Assembly (NCBI GenBank): GCA_000729835.1
Contig: JFHB01000160.1
Coordinates: forward strand, 1 to 64,000
Direction: 5' to 3'
DNA: 64,000 nt
Origin: Atkinsonella hypoxylon
Taxonomy: Eukaryota > Ascomycota > Sordariomycetes > Hypocreales > Clavicipitaceae
The notes below the pieces were generated by a model that was not told the origin of the DNA, did no database searches, and saw only the letters and a list, made by a program, of their open reading frames with translations. The translations under genes and the position numbers were made by a program. Positions 47,741 to 60,160 of the stretch are shown here, in pieces; position 1 is the first letter of the stretch; the number at the start of each line of letters is the position of its first letter.

Positions 47741-48227
47741 TGTGTCGCGACGGGGTTACCCCCTTGCGCTCTTATATTAGCTTTGCAAGGGATGCTATAT
47801 ACAGGTTTTCTCTATAAGAGTGCGCATCGCCCAGACGTCTAGATAGTTTAAGCAAGCAAGAAAGCAAGCGCGCAAGCAGCTTCTGCTGATTCTTTTTGGG
47901 CTTTTGCTCTTTTAATCAATTAATATCTTTTAGCCCGCTTTAATTTACAATACTTAACGCTTAAGAGATATTACTTCGCTAATAGTAACACTTTCCCTAA
48001 CTCTTTAGCATATTTAGCTTCTTTTGCGCGTATATATCTTCTAAGCTGCAATCGATATTTTATTTCTACCTTTTCTAACTATTTAATCTTCTTACCTGCT
48101 ATTACTTAATAGTATACACTAATAAATATCTTACTCTTTACTAATTCTCTTTAATCTTAACGTACACTATATTGTTACCTACTTTAGTATAAGCTATATA
48201 GTTATTTAGAGGTTTAGTTTTAAGACA
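47741..48227 (+). repeat. P 5' LTR (487 bp)
   Basis: The outer edge keeps TGTGTCGCGACGGGGTTACC; the corresponding inner edge of the 3' LTR is TATGTTGCAGTAGAGTTACC. The last ~130 bases are heavily converted. It is followed by ATAAAAATAGAGGC, which I cannot match to a tRNA. Confidence 0.93.
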
Positions 48228-48639
48228 ATAAAAATAGAGGCTTTATTAGGGACTTATTCTAATTAAAGCGCATTATATAATTAAAAGGTTTTTTATAGAG
48301 ATCTTAGAAGAAAGAAAAAAAAGCTACTAAGCATTAAAGATAGAAGAGCACTTTAGCTTAAATATTGCTAATATAAGAAAGAAGGAAATTATAGAGATAA
48401 AAGCTCTATATTATAAGGGATTATTTAATTAAGAAAAAAAGAACATTTCTATAGCTTTTTTAAGCTAAAAAGAGCTAAGCTTAGTTAAAGATAATTACTA
48501 TATTGTAAATACTAGCTAGCCTATTTAACCTCTATTTCGCCCTTAGTTAAGATAGCCTTAATATAGTAAAAAGGAAGTTTTTAGGTCCTTTAGATATTAT
48601 AATTATTTAATTATAGAGAAAAATTTCTCTTTTATCCTT

Positions 48640-50090
48640 ATTTTAGTAGTTATCTTTATATTTACTGTTATTAGCAATTAAGTTCTTAGCCTCTATATTT
48701 TAGCGTTAGAAGCTTATATAACTATAGAAGTAGAAGGTAAGAGCATTAAAAGTATAGCTAATATAGAGAATTATATATATTATACTCTTTCTACTAAGTA
48801 AGATTAATTGTTCTTTTTATACCTACCTTCTATATTAAGCTATTTTATTAGTTATTTATATAAGTTTAGTATTCTATATCTTTTAAAGAAAAGTATAAGC
48901 TTTATATCTAAAGCAGCTAATACTAGCTCTAGTTAATCTAGTAAATCTTCTAAAAAAGTTATTTTAAAACCTAAGATTATAATAGAATTAAATACTTAAG
49001 ATAAAAAAGCTAGTACTAGTAGTGCTATAGCTATACCTTATAAAGCTCTTACTAAAGCTATAGGTAAAGCTATTAGAAAGCAGTAAGCTTAAGCTACCTT
49101 TAATAAGAAGTTTAATATATATTAATTTAAGGAAAAAAATATCCTTAATTACTTAACTAGCTTTAAGCTAAAAATAGAAACCTTATTTATTTTAAAAGAA
49201 AACTAATAGAAAATATTTATTTATTATATTAACCTATTAATCTATAAGTATATAAAGGTTATTTATACTTTATATAATTAAAAAGAAGCTAAAAAGTAGC
49301 TATTACTTTAGTATAAAGCTACTTCTTAGAATTAAAAGGAGTAAGCTAATAAGAAGCTTAAAGACCTAAAGAGAAACTATTTAAGGACTATAAAAAACAC
49401 TCTTTATTAGCTTTAAGAGCATTAAGCTGCTATAATTAGCGCTAAGCTCTATATATAGTGTAGTATAACCTCTTAGTCTAATTATATTTATAAGGCCTTA
49501 CTAAATACTATACTTACTAGCTTTATAGATTAAATAAAAGTTACTAGAGCTAAGTTTGTTATAATACTCTATAGAGAGTTATTAAAGCAGCTTAGCTAGT
49601 ATATATAAGCTAGAATAGAGCTAGAAGACTATAATTCTAGACTTTATAATAATAAAAGGGACTACCTTTATATACCTTTAGGCAGAAGAAGTCCTAAGTA
49701 TTATAGTATAAGTAATTTTAGTTATAAGGCTAAGGAAATTATATAGCTTATTTTAGAAGTAAAAGATTAAATAGATAATTTAACCTAGAAGTTTAAAGAT
49801 ATAAAGATTATACTTATAAAGTAAGTAGTTTTAAAGATAAATATTATAAAGCTTTTTAAAGAGAAATTTAGGAAAAAGAAAGAGAAAAGGCAGAATATAT
49901 ATATTAACGCTATTAATATATATAATAATGCCTAGAGCTTTAGGACCTATATAACTAAAAGCTGTATAAAGCAGTATTACTGCTATTACTGTAGTAAGAA
50001 AGGTTATTATATAGATTAATGCTAGTTTTACTAGTATAACAATAAAATTAGCTTTATAAAGTATAATTAAAGAGTAAGTATCTTAACAGT
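48640..50090 (+). pseudogene. P gag with zinc knuckle, broken
   Basis: A frame rich in Lys, Gln and Ile covers a gypsy-like gag (FKEKNILNYLTSFKLKIETL near 49125, RAKFVIILYRELLKQLSQYI near 49550, then a basic stretch FREKKRKRQN-like near 49870). It ends with the zinc knuckle CYYCSKKGYYIDQC at 49981-50022: C-x2-C-x4-H-x4-C, with CAT to TAT (His to Tyr) and TAA for the Gln. The start is unknown; 48228-48640 holds leader DNA without a clear gene. Confidence 0.78.
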
Positions 50091-50999
50091 AGAATTAAAT
50101 AATTTAGTGCTATTTATTCTTATATAAAGCTTCTTTAGTATAAAAAGTTATCTTTATAGGCTTATAGTATTCTAGGTTAATTATTTTAACTACTATATTA
50201 TAAAATAGTATTATTCTTAAGTTAAGGAATTTAGTAGAAAAACATTAAACTATTAAAAGCCTAGTAAGAAAGAGAGAAAAACATTAGATTAAATCTTTAA
50301 TAAGATTAATATTTCTAATTATTGCTTAATATATATTCTACTAGAAGCTATTCTTAAGAGAGACTTTACTAATAGTACTATAGTAACTTTAACGTTTAAG
50401 ATAAAGGAATATAGACCTAAAAGAACTCTCTATATACTAATTAAGAAGAGAATTATAGCTTAGCCTTTTAGAGTTTATACTATAAAGATATAACGCTCTA
50501 CTAAGTAAGAAGAAGCTTTAAAAAACTAAGCTAAAAGGAAAGAAAAGAAAGCTAAGAAAGATAGCTCTATAGATATAAAAGTATAGCTTCTTATATAATT
50601 ATTTAAAGATATTTTTTAGAAGAAGATTAAAGTTAGCTTATAAAACCTATACTAACTAATACTTATACTTACAGAAGTAATAGAGAATAAATACTTAATA
50701 TAAGTAAATAGTATTAATAAAGTCTATTATATTAATAGAATAAGTGCTAAAGTTATACCTCTATATTCTATCTTAAGGAAGAGGTAAAGAGTTAAAGAGC
50801 AGAAAGATTAATTAATTAATGTTATTAAGATAATATTTACTATAGTTAAAGAGGCAGTAGAAAGCAATAAGGAAGATATTACTAATAAATATATAAAATA
50901 ACTGCTTAATAGTATCTAGAAGGATTTATAGAATGTTATATAAGAATATATAGAAAATTATATTAAAGAGGAAAAGTCTATTATAAACCTATAGGTAAA

Positions 51000-53900
51000 T
51001 GCACTTTACATTAAAGAATTAAATAGTATTTTAAAGCTAAAAGTAATTATAAGCTATTTATAGAACTTACTTTACCTTTAAGTATAACTTAAAAGCTTAA
51101 ACTCTTTACTTATTAATAGTCTTATAGATTATAGTTTATAAAGGAATATTATTACTAAAGACCTTATTAAAGAGCTTAATTTAAAAATAACTCTAATAAA
51201 GTAAAAGACTACTACTATATCTTTTACGTTATATAAGCTTATAATATTAAAAGAGGTAATAATAAAGCTATACCTTAAAAACGTTTAAACGCTAATTTAC
51301 TTTTATATTACGCTAAAGTCTTTATATATATAATTAATCCTTAGAATACCTTTTATATATATAGCTAAAGTTACCTTTAAGTACAGTAATAAAGGAGGTA
51401 AGCTTCTCTTAAAGTGCTGTTTTAGTAATATTATATTAGTCTTAAGGGTTACTAGAAGTGTTAAATAGAAGACTATAATAGATAAAGTAATAGCTACTAG
51501 TGTTAATTTAATCTTAATTAATAAGTTATTTAAGGATTTAGTTTATAATTAAATAGTTAAAGAGAGTTTTAAAGCTAAGTTAAATAATAATAAGGAGCTA
51601 GTACCTATAATAGAGAATAAGGGTGTAGCTATTACTAACCTTATAATAAAGAGAATAGCTAACTAATATAGAAGCTAACTTAAAGAGGCTGTAAAGAAGA
51701 TTTAGCCCTTAAGGCAATTATAACTAATTAATCTAAAGGTAAATATATTATATAAGCAGAAAGCTAATAAGATTCTACTAAAAGACAATATTTCTTTAAA
51801 TAAATTTACGCTTAATAGAGACCTTAAGTAGAAATAGAAGAAGTAAAAAGAGGTAAAAGTATACTTAAATAAATTAAAAAAATATACTAAATATATTATA
51901 GAAAGATTTAGTAAAAAACCCTAAGAATTCTAAATAATAAAAGAGCGCTTAAATTAAATAGTTAAATAAGTATAAGAATATTTAATAGTAGAAGAAGTTA
52001 ATATTTTTAAGGAAATCCTTTATAACTAAAAGGCAGCACTAATATAGAACTTATTAGAGTATAAAAAGATTAATCCCTTAGTTATACTGCCTTAAGTTAT
52101 CTATACTATTACTTATAGAGCTTAGAAAGTAAAGTTAATACTAATACCTATTAGCCTATAAAGAAAACTAGTTAATTTATTAAAAAAGAAGCTTTAGTAT
52201 AAATTATTAAAAGAGAGTTATAGATCTTATAGAAACCCTTACTTTTTAGTAATAAAGAAGAATAAAGAGATATAGCTAGTGCTGTCTACAATAGTCTACA
52301 ATAAAATTATAATATAAAATACCTATATTCTAGAAGGAGTAAAGGCTTTTAGCGAAGAATTTAGAATATATAAAATACTTTTAGTTATTAATTTACTGTT
52401 AAGCTATAACTAGGTGCTATTTACAGAAGAAAGTAGGAACTTAATAATAATTTTAACAGTAATAGAGCTTCTATAGCTTTATATACTTCCTTAAGGAGTA
52501 ACTAACTCTATTGCTTAATTTATTTAAATAGTAAAGAGAATTCTTTTTAACCTAATTCCTTATACTTATAAGCTTTTCTTAGATAATATTGCAGTAAAAG
52601 GCTTTACTACTACTTATAATAAAGAGAAAGTGTTGCTTAATGTATAAAGATATATTATAGAATATTTAATTAGTATTAATAAAGTCCTTATTAATATTAA
52701 GCTAGCTAGTTATACTATATCTACTGTAAAATTAAAGCTATACTAGAAGACTATAGAGATTGTTAAATTTATATATAATACTAATAGAAAGAAACCTTTA
52801 AAAGCAAAAGTAATAAAGATTTTAGAGTAAATAGAGTATAAGAATATTTTTAAGGTTAGATTCTTTTTTAGGCTTATAGGCTATTATTGCATTTAGGTAT
52901 AGTATTACTCTATAAAAGCTAAGCCTTTTATAATCTTACTTAAGAAGAGTGCTAAGTAAACTTAAGAACTAAACTAGAAGAACGCTATAGAGGTCCTTAA
53001 GTATATAATAATAACTGCACTAGTTCTTATAATAATTAATCTTAGCCTAAGCGCTAAAGAAATTATATTAATAGTTAAGGTAAGCTTAAAAGGATAAGGA
53101 GCAGTTTTAATATAAATTGTTAATAGGTAATAACACTCTATACAATATAAAAGTAAATATTAAAGCAATTTAGAAATTAAGTATAATAGAATAAAGTAGA
53201 AATATAGAGCTATTATTTATATATTAAGAAAGCTATAAATTTATCTCTATAGAGTTCCCTTTACTTTAAAGACTAACTCTTAAGTGCTTATATATTAGCT
53301 TAATAGCACTATTAATAATGTTCTAGGCGCGCTTATTATACAATAGATTAGTTACATTATACTATTTAATTTTATAGCTAGGTATATTCTAGAAGAAAAG
53401 AATAAAATAGCTAATGCTTTATTGCGTAAAGAAGGTAGGCCTTTTAATATATTAAACTAAGCAGCTAAAGGGAATATTAAAGATTTTATTAACCTACAGC
53501 TTAACGTTAATAAGATCTAGCTGTATAATAGAGTATACTACACTCTTAGGACTTAATAAATTATAGATTTCCTTTTAATATTATAAAGACTATTTAATTT
53601 AAATAAGAGTAAGTATAAGTAACTTTATATAAGTGCTAAGTAATACTTCTTAGATAAAGGCCTATTATAGAAAAGACTAACTAGTATAATAAAGGGTTCT
53701 ACTTTAGTTATTAAAGACCTAATATAATAGAAAAAGATTATTAAGGCTTTATATAAGTAAATAGGTTATAAAGGTATAGAAGTTATATTTTAAGTAGCTA
53801 GAATTAAGTACTTTTAGAAAGAACTCTAGAATATAGTTTAAGTAATAATTTTCTATTATAAAGTATACTAAAAGTTTACTTCTTAGAGGCCTAAAGAATT

Positions 53901-54830
53901 ATTAATACTAATAGCTTTAAGCAACCTAATAAGTAAGATATATATTAATACCTAATATATACTACTTAATTATAGTTTTAAGTACTTTCTAGAAGTAAGA
54001 TATAACCTTACTAGATAGGTAGAAGTGCGCTCTATATAGTATACTAATATTACAGCTATTTAGAAGTTCTTAATAAAACTAATTATATAATTTAAAGTCT
54101 TCTAATTTCTAGTTTTTAATAAAGAGCTAGAAATATATAGAAATCTTAAAAAAGTAATTAAAGCTATTAGAATTAAAGGGATTAAGATATTAGTGTATAA
54201 TTTAAAAGCTAATTTACCTATTAAAGTTAGTTATTAAACGCTTATATCTGCCCTTTTAAAGATAGAAGGTTCTAATAGAAAGTAGTTTAAATTGCTAAAT
54301 AAGGCACTATTAGTAGACTATATAGCTATATAAGCGTTATATAGTAAATCTACTTTCTACCTAATTTATAGTTAAAAGCTTATTCTTTCTTTAGAAGTTA
54401 AATTTTTTACTTAAAGGTTAATTAATTAGTTAGAAGTTATAATAATATAGAATCTCTTTAAAGTAAGAGTTAAAATACTAAAATAAAAGGAAGTAAATAT
54501 CTAGAAGGCTTATATAAAAGTCTTTATATTTAGGTAATACTTAGCTAATTAAATAAACTAAAACTAAGAGGTATTATTGCAAAAGAAGAAAGATTAATTA
54601 GTTCTAGAAGATTTAGTCCTTATATATAATATATAAAGAGTTATAGATATATTAATAAAGAAGAAGTTAGTAATATAATAGAATAGTTCTTTTAAAGTGT
54701 ACAACTAAGCAAAAGTTACTAGTGCTTACTGTTTAAAGACCCTAGATAGTATAATGCTTAATAAGACTATTTTTAGGGATTATATTAAGAAGTTTAGGCT
54801 TAATCTAAAGGAATAGTAGACTTCTACTGC
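51000..54830 (+). pseudogene. P pol: protease, RT, RNase H, integrase, broken
   Basis: The protease site SLIDYSLQRNII is near 51115 (expected LIDSGA). RT starts near 52140 with YRNPYFLVIKKNKEIQLVLS (52229-52290), has ESRNLIIILTVIELLQLYI, and PQGVTNSIAQFIQ near 52490. The catalytic box FLDNIAVKG is at 52575-52602 (expected (Y/F)xDD, second Asp changed to Asn). RNase H lies near 52980-53400 (LSAKEIILIVKVSLKGQGAV). Integrase runs from about 53550 to 54500 with the core SKIYINTQYILL...YFLEVRYNLTR (first Asp to Asn). The tail LVLEDLVLIYNIQRVID (about 54595) resembles the GDLVL segment after gypsy integrases, and SAYCLKTLDSIML follows. The frame is stop-riddled but nearly free of shifts. Confidence 0.87.
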
Positions 54831-55501
54831 TAATAAATAGCTCTATACCCTACAATATACTGCTTAATATAGTAAAGACACTAGCAACTTTAAGTAAGAT
54901 ACTAATAAATTACAGCCTACTAATGCCTAGTATAATATATTAGATTAAATAGTTTCTAAGGACTATATATTATAGCTATACTAAAAAGAGAATTTTAAGG
55001 ATAATAACGCTAAAGTAGATCTTTTACTATAATATTATCTAAAGTATATAATAGAAGTTTATTTACTAATAATACCTAAAGAAGAGCGTAGAAGCTATAA
55101 GGAGATTAATAACATTATTTAATCTTAGTAAATTGCCTATAACTTTACTAAAATATATAACTTATTATAGCTTTTGCAAAAGCTAATACTATAGTCTCTA
55201 TATCTTTAGCTTTAAAGAGAAAGAAGGTTAAGTTTATTTATTTATATATTTAAGACTAACTAAGATTTAATAATAGTATATTAAGATTATTTAAAGATAT
55301 AAAGCTAATTAGAATTAAGACTATAAACCTAGATTAAATAGAATATATAAAAAGTTTTTAAAGACTACTAAAAATAAGTATAGTTCTATTCTATTTTAAC
55401 TAAAGAGGCTACTTAGCCTTTACCCTTTTTTTATTTTTTTTTATCTTTTAACTTAAGCAATTTACACTTAATCTTCTAGTAAAATTCTAGCAGTTCTAAT
55501 A

Positions 55502-56250
55502 TTTAGAGAAAAGAGTAAGGAATATTAACTACTATAAAGGGAGAAAGATCCTTATAAAGAACCTCTTAAAGCCTTAGAAGAATAAATAGTTAATTTACTT
55601 AGTCTTTACTCTAGAACGTTACAAAAGGAGTATTATAGTAAATCTAGCTATAGTTACTATAACCTTTTATAAATTACTACTTATAGCTTACAGCAGTAGA
55701 GCTACTCTAGACGTAATTACTGTATAAGCTGCTATAAACATCCTTAAGAGAGGTATAGCTGTAAAATAGAAAGTAGATATATTCTTTAAATAAGGTAACT
55801 ATCTAAAGATATATATTAGTGTAATAAGAGTAAAATACACTATTCTTTTTGCTAAAAAATAAGATTAAAAGAGCTTTATAGTGCTTTTAATAATTAGTAA
55901 GTATATAATAGAAATATCTATAAGAATAAGCTATTTTAGTTAGAATAAAAATAAAGTTCTTAACATTTAATTCTAGTGCAACCTTATATAAAAGAGAGCT
56001 TTCTTTTATAGTGCTATTAATAAACTAAGCCTTAAGATTCTAATTATAAAAGAATTTAATAGCTCTTAGAGGTATATTAAGTATAGAACTCTATTAAAAA
56101 GCAACTTTAGTATATATTAAGCATTTACTAGTACTAATATTGTTGCTTCTATAGACTTAAAGCTTAAAGGTAAATTTATACTAAAGAGGTAAGGTTTATT
56201 AGTATAATAAGAGAATAGAAGTATAATTAAAAGCTTTTTTATAAAAGACT
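55502..56250 (+). pseudogene. P extra frame downstream of pol, Cys-containing, unrecognised
   Basis: About 250 codons in one frame, interrupted only by TAG/TAA: FREKSKEY at the start, then NYCISCYKHPQERYSCKIES and later YQCNKSKIHYSFC. Cysteines are at 55721, 55730, 55760, 55820 and 55850, that is C-x2-C-x9-C-x19-C-x9-C, with a His between the last two, suggestive of a metal-binding fold. It does not resemble any gypsy Pol domain I know. Because TGA is scarce in this DNA, other frames are also free of TGA, so coding status is uncertain. The matching part of Q is not in the window. It could be an accessory protein or a captured host fragment. Confidence 0.4.
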
Positions 56251-59000
56251 TACTATATTAATAAGCGTTATTAAAGAAAAGATATCTATTTAACTATTTT
56301 AAGAGAGAGTAACTTAATAAGAAAGAGTAGTAAAAGGGATTTTTCTGCTAATAATATTCTATATATTTATAAGATCCTTATAGTTTTAAGAAAGCTTTTT
56401 AGCTATAATTAAATAATTAAAGATACTAATAAAGACAATAAGAAAGAGGCTATATAGAAAGATAGTTATAGAAAGAAAAAAGAAAAATAAATACAATTAG
56501 TTAAAGAGAATATTATAAATTACTTAATAAGTTTATAGCTATTAGAGTTTTAGTATATATTTACTGTTAGCCTCTACTAAATTATAATAATTATAGATAG
56601 CTATTAACTAAGGATTTATTAAGATAATACTAGCTATAATATAGCCTATATTTCTACTCTTTTTCTCTCTTTATTCCTTTATTCTTATAATATTTTTATT
56701 ATAAGTACCTACTTAAGCTTCTTTTTACCTTTAATTTTTTAAAAGCTATTTAATCTTTACTACTAAAATAGAAAATAAATACTAGAAACCTATTTTTAAG
56801 ACTAGCTTTAGAGTTATATATAAGGGATAAATACATTACTTTAGAACGTTAAGGAACCTACTAATATACTATATTATAGTGTAAGTCTATAAGCTAGTTA
56901 GCAATTTCTTTTATATAGAAGAGTAAGATTAAGTAGATTTACCTCTTAAGAAGCTCTATAAGCGCTAGCTACCTCTCTTTTAGTAACGTTTTAAGTAGCT
57001 TCCTTTTAGCCTACTACTTTATTAAGATTATAATTTAGATAACTTTAGGCTTATAGAGTTAATATAGCTTAGCTAGAGTTTAGCAATTTAGTTTAATTAT
57101 CTTAATAATGTTTATAGCTTTCTAATAAAGTTCTTTAAGTAAAAGACTTATTGTAAATAGTTAAATTAATTCTAGCTTACTGCTATAGTAAGGATTATTA
57201 CTTATAGGATTAAGTATACAGTAGTTATCTTTAAGGAGTCTTTTATAATTAATATAGAAGAGATAGACTAAAGTAAGATTATAAGACTTATAGGTTAAAA
57301 GGTATATAGAATTAAAGATAGGTTTTAACTTATTTTCTACTGTTATAATATAAGCTATAACTCTTCTACCTTATACAACAAAATAAGTAAGTAAAGACTT
57401 ATTGCTAACTTTCTTTTCTTTAATAACTACTAAATTTATTTTATCTTTAATTGCTTAAAGGGATACTATTATTACTTTAATATAGAACCTAAAGGCAGAA
57501 TTAAAAGGTTTAAAGCTGTAGTCTATAGTTAGGTATAAACTTTATAGCTTCTTTAGTATCTATACCTATTTTAGGCAATTTTAGTGCTATATTATAAGCA
57601 GAAGAGCAACTAAAAATACAAATATACCTGTTTATCCTTCTTAATATAGACGCTTTATTGTTTAGTTAGAGATTTTCTAATTAATCTTATTAGCAACAGC
57701 TTATATAATATACCTTACACTTAATACAGTAACTATAGAATTACTTAAACATTAAGGGATAAATTTAAACTGCACCTTTACAACTAAGTTATAACTAACA
57801 ACTCTATTAATTAGTCTTATAACTACTGTAAAGGTACTAATAGGGTTATAATAGTTCTATATACAATAGCAGTAAATAAGCTTAGTTTTATAAATAGGTA
57901 TATAGTTATTAAAAAAGCTAAGACTATAAGCTTTAACCTTAGCTACCTCTAGGAAGATACTATAAAGCATTTTATCTTAAGATATTACTTATAGATAACT
58001 AGTAGTAGAATTCCTATTCTAAAGGAGCTTAATACTTAGAAATTTACCTTAAGTAATTATAATTAAGTAATTAAATAGTTAATAGAGGTTAATAAATAAA
58101 TACTTATATAACTTTAGGAGAATTAGTTTGTTGCTACTATTTAGTTTAATAGCGATTCTATTATCTATAATAGAACTATTAAAGCAGTAATAACAGTAAG
58201 GGAATAGCGTTTATATCTTCTAATGTAGATAAGTAAGCCTAGCTAGACTCTTATATATTGCAAGCTACTCCCTTTTGCACAAAAGAAGTCTTTAATTGTA
58301 ACGTTTAAGGTGCTACTATAGCTTACAACTAATTTATAAAGCCCTTTATTGTTACTACTGCTAGACAATTTAGAGGTTTCTGCTAGAATTTCTAGTATAC
58401 TATAAGATTTTATATAAAAAGATTAAATAGAATCTTACAGTAAAAACTAGCTTCTGCAATAATTATAGAACTTAAAGTATTAGCTGCTATCTTTACGTTT
58501 TATAGAGCTATTAGTGCAGAAGTAGAAATTTAAGTAAAGGGATAAAGAGATTATAAGAGCAGTAAAATAAGCGCTTAAAGCTAGAGAATACTACACTATA
58601 AAGGATTAAATAGAAGCGTTAGCTTAAAGATATATTACTAAACAACCTATAATAGCCTATAATTCTGTTACTAATATAAACCTTAGTGTTATACTGCTAG
58701 CTCTCTTCTATTCTAGCGCTTAGCAAGAGATAATTAAGGCAAATAAAAGACACTATTTAATTATATCTAGAGCGACTAAATAAAGTGTAAATCGCTAAGA
58801 AAGAGTTGCTTATTATAAAGGAAAGCGCCTAGCTGTAAGGACGCTATTACTAGTAAGAAGAACGCTACTATACACACTAAAGACGCTAAAGCTATTATAG
58901 AAGATAAGAGGATTAAGACTTTAGGATTAAGGGAATTAGCTAGAAGGTTAAATTACTTATAAGTCTTGCTTTATAAGCTTATTTATAACTAGAGAGGTAT
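56251..59000 (+). other. P 3' internal region, function unknown
   Basis: About 2.75 kb before the 3' LTR, shared with Q in reverse (46057-47740, 39449-39876 and 59491-60160), hence a family feature. It ends in a purine tract AGAGAGG (58991-58997) before the LTR. I find no domain; frames on both strands have TAG/TAA only. It could be a long untranslated region, a decayed extra gene or an antisense gene. Confidence 0.6.
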
Positions 59001-59490
59001 TATGTTGCAGTAGAGTTACCCCCTTACGCTCTTATATTAGCTTTACAAGAGATGCTATATATAGGTTTTCTCTATAAGAGTGTATATTGCCTAAACGTCT
59101 AGATAGTTTAAGTAAGCAAGAAAGCAAGCGTGTAAGCAGCTTTTACTAATTCTTTTTAGGCTTTTACTCTTTTAATTAATTAATATCTTTTGGCCTACTT
59201 TAATTTACAACACTTAACGCTTAAGAGATATTACTTTGCTAATAGTAACACTTTCCCTAACTCTTTAGTACATTTAGCTCCTTTTGCGTGTATATATCTT
59301 CTAAGCCGCAATTAATATTTTATTTCTGCCTTTTCTAACTATTTAATCTTCTTGCCTGCTATTGCTTAATAGCACGCACTAATAAATATCTCGCTCTCTG
59401 CTAATCCTCTTCGATCTTAACGTGCGCTACATCGTTACCCGCTTTAGTGTAGGCTGCATAGTCATTTGGGGGTTTGGTTTTAAGGCGACA
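59001..59490 (+). repeat. P 3' LTR (490 bp)
   Basis: The inner edge is converted (TATGTTGCAGTAGAG). The outer ~130 bases are well preserved (TCGATCTTAACGTGCGCTAC, GGTTTTAAGGCGACA), where the 5' LTR has TTTAATCTTAACGTACACTA and TAGTTTTAAGACA. The AACTAG duplication follows. Confidence 0.93.
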
Positions 59491-60160
59491 AACTAGCTTA
59501 TAGACTTATACTATAATATAGTACATTAGTAAGTTCCTTAACGTTTTAAAGTAATATATTTATCCCTTATATATAACTCTAAAGCTAGTCTTAGAAATAG
59601 ATTTCTAGTATTTATTTTCTATTTTAATAGTAGAGATTAAATAGCTTTTAAAAAATTAAAGGTAAAAAAGAGCTTAAGTAAGTGCTTATAATAAAAATAT
59701 TATAAGAATAAAGGAATAAAGAGAGAGAGAGAGTAGAAATATAGGCTATATTATAGTTAGTATTGTCTTAATAAATCCTTAGTTAATAGTTATCTATAAT
59801 TATTATAATTTAGTAAAGGCTAACAGTAAATATATACTAAGACTTTAACAGCTGTAAACTTATTAAGTAATTTATAATATTCTCTTTAATTAATTATATT
59901 TATCTTTCTTCTTTCTTCTTGTAACTACCTTTCTATATAGCCTCTTTTTTATTATCTTTATTAGCACCTTTAATTATTTAATTATAGCTAAAAAGCTTCC
60001 TTAAAACTATAAGGATCTTATAAATATATAGAATATTATTAGCAAAAGAATCTCTTTTACTGCTCTTTTTTATTAAGTTACTCTCTCTTAGAATAGTTAG
60101 ATAAATATCTTTTCTTTAATAACGCTTATTAATACAGTAAGTCTTTTATAAAAAAGCTTT
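59491..60160 (-). mobile_element. Q segment right of P, minus strand
   Basis: Reverse complement of P about 56222-56895. It continues Q across the P insertion (…GCTAACTAG joined to CTTATAGACTT) and is cut at about 60161 by the 3' end of LINE-B. With P it forms inverted copies of the same ~670 bp. No gene recognised. Confidence 0.87.

Larger units (their letters stand above)
47741..59490 (+). mobile_element. P: full-length Ty3/gypsy retrotransposon, about 11.75 kb
   Basis: LTRs at 47741-48227 and 59001-59490, starting TGTGTCGC and ending GCGACA (the inner copies are mutated to TATGTTGC and AAGACA), with the TSD AACTAG (47735-47740, 59491-59496). Gag with a zinc knuckle, protease, RT, RNase H and integrase occur in gypsy order (RT before integrase). 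About 4 kb of extra internal sequence lies between the end of pol (~54830) and the 3' LTR, which is unusually long. Inserted in opposite orientation into Q, a member of its own family. Confidence 0.93.

Noticed and set aside
47748..48227. Solo LTR or separate small element next to Q
   Set aside because: The same LTR in the same orientation at 59001-59490 and the AACTAG duplication on both outer sides show it is the 5' LTR of the full gypsy P.
56222..60160. Inverted arms around 56895-59490 taken as a DNA transposon with long terminal inverted repeats
   Set aside because: LTR and TSD evidence shows P inserted in opposite orientation into Q of the same family; the arms are the two copies of the family's internal DNA.
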